NCBI GenBank assembly: GCA_029934165.1 | Contig: JAOZMU010000177.1 | Location: 1 to 6,917, forward strand | Direction: 5' to 3' | Origin: Bacteroidales bacterium | GTDB lineage: Bacteria > Bacteroidota > Bacteroidia > Bacteroidales > JAOZMU01 | Length of the DNA: 6,917 nt | Notes under the pieces: generated by a model | Told to the model about the DNA's origin: nothing | Databases searched by the model: none | Seen by the model: the letters and a program-made list of their open reading frames with translations, nothing else | Made by a program: the position numbers and the translations under genes | Shown here: positions 6,883-6,917 of the stretch, one piece after another | How the letters are laid out: each line of letters opens with the position of its first letter | Numbering within the stretch: the stretch's first letter is position 1

Positions 6883-6917
6883 TTATTAAAACTAATAAAT
6901 AATAATCAATTAATAAT

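Noticed and set aside
6807..6917. CRISPR-like array
   Set aside because: Only two units with a low-complexity AT spacer are visible; there is no third repeat, no leader and no cas gene.

Overview
The window looks like Bacteroidota chromosome. The DNA is AT-rich, and none of the four main genes has a clear Shine-Dalgarno sequence. A promoter-like TTG / TAnnTTTG-type element can be seen upstream of two genes. Protein types also fit: a periplasmic M28 peptidase with PA and PDZ domains, and the C-terminus of a Bacteroidota-type IS4-family transposase. The genus cannot be determined from the sequence.

Layout. Bases 1-72 hold a partial copy of a GC-rich intergenic repeat, in minus orientation and cut by the window edge. 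A two-gene plus-strand unit follows: a secreted M28 zinc peptidase (239-2020), then after one base an integral membrane protein of unknown function (2022-2879). A second, essentially complete copy of the repeat lies at about 2902-3107 in the opposite orientation, so the two-gene unit is bracketed by diverging inverted copies. After an AT-rich gap comes a membrane-anchored SGNH/GDSL-hydrolase-like protein (3307-4143, plus). It converges on, and overlaps by 11 bp, a large polytopic membrane protein (4133-6214, minus) with a GT-C glycosyltransferase-like layout.

The last 700 bases have no intact gene but are not empty. On the minus strand, 6345-6606 encodes the decayed C-terminal ~85 residues of an IS4-family transposase, split over several reading frames. 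To its right are short degenerate CATGTG/CCTG repeats (6610-6759) and two direct copies of ATTAGACTTTGGACAAAA (6807-6882). The IS remnant, these repeats and the bracketing intergenic repeats make this an accessory-type, rearranged neighbourhood.

How the genes may work together: the peptidase and the membrane protein are very probably co-transcribed, and both act at or outside the inner membrane. The SGNH-like protein and the GT-C-like protein both suggest envelope glycan or polysaccharide modification, but they are convergent, so a functional link is only an inference. I see no defence system, CRISPR array, tRNA or rRNA. The least explained items are the two unknown membrane proteins, the structured repeat pair and the repeats in the final 300 bases.
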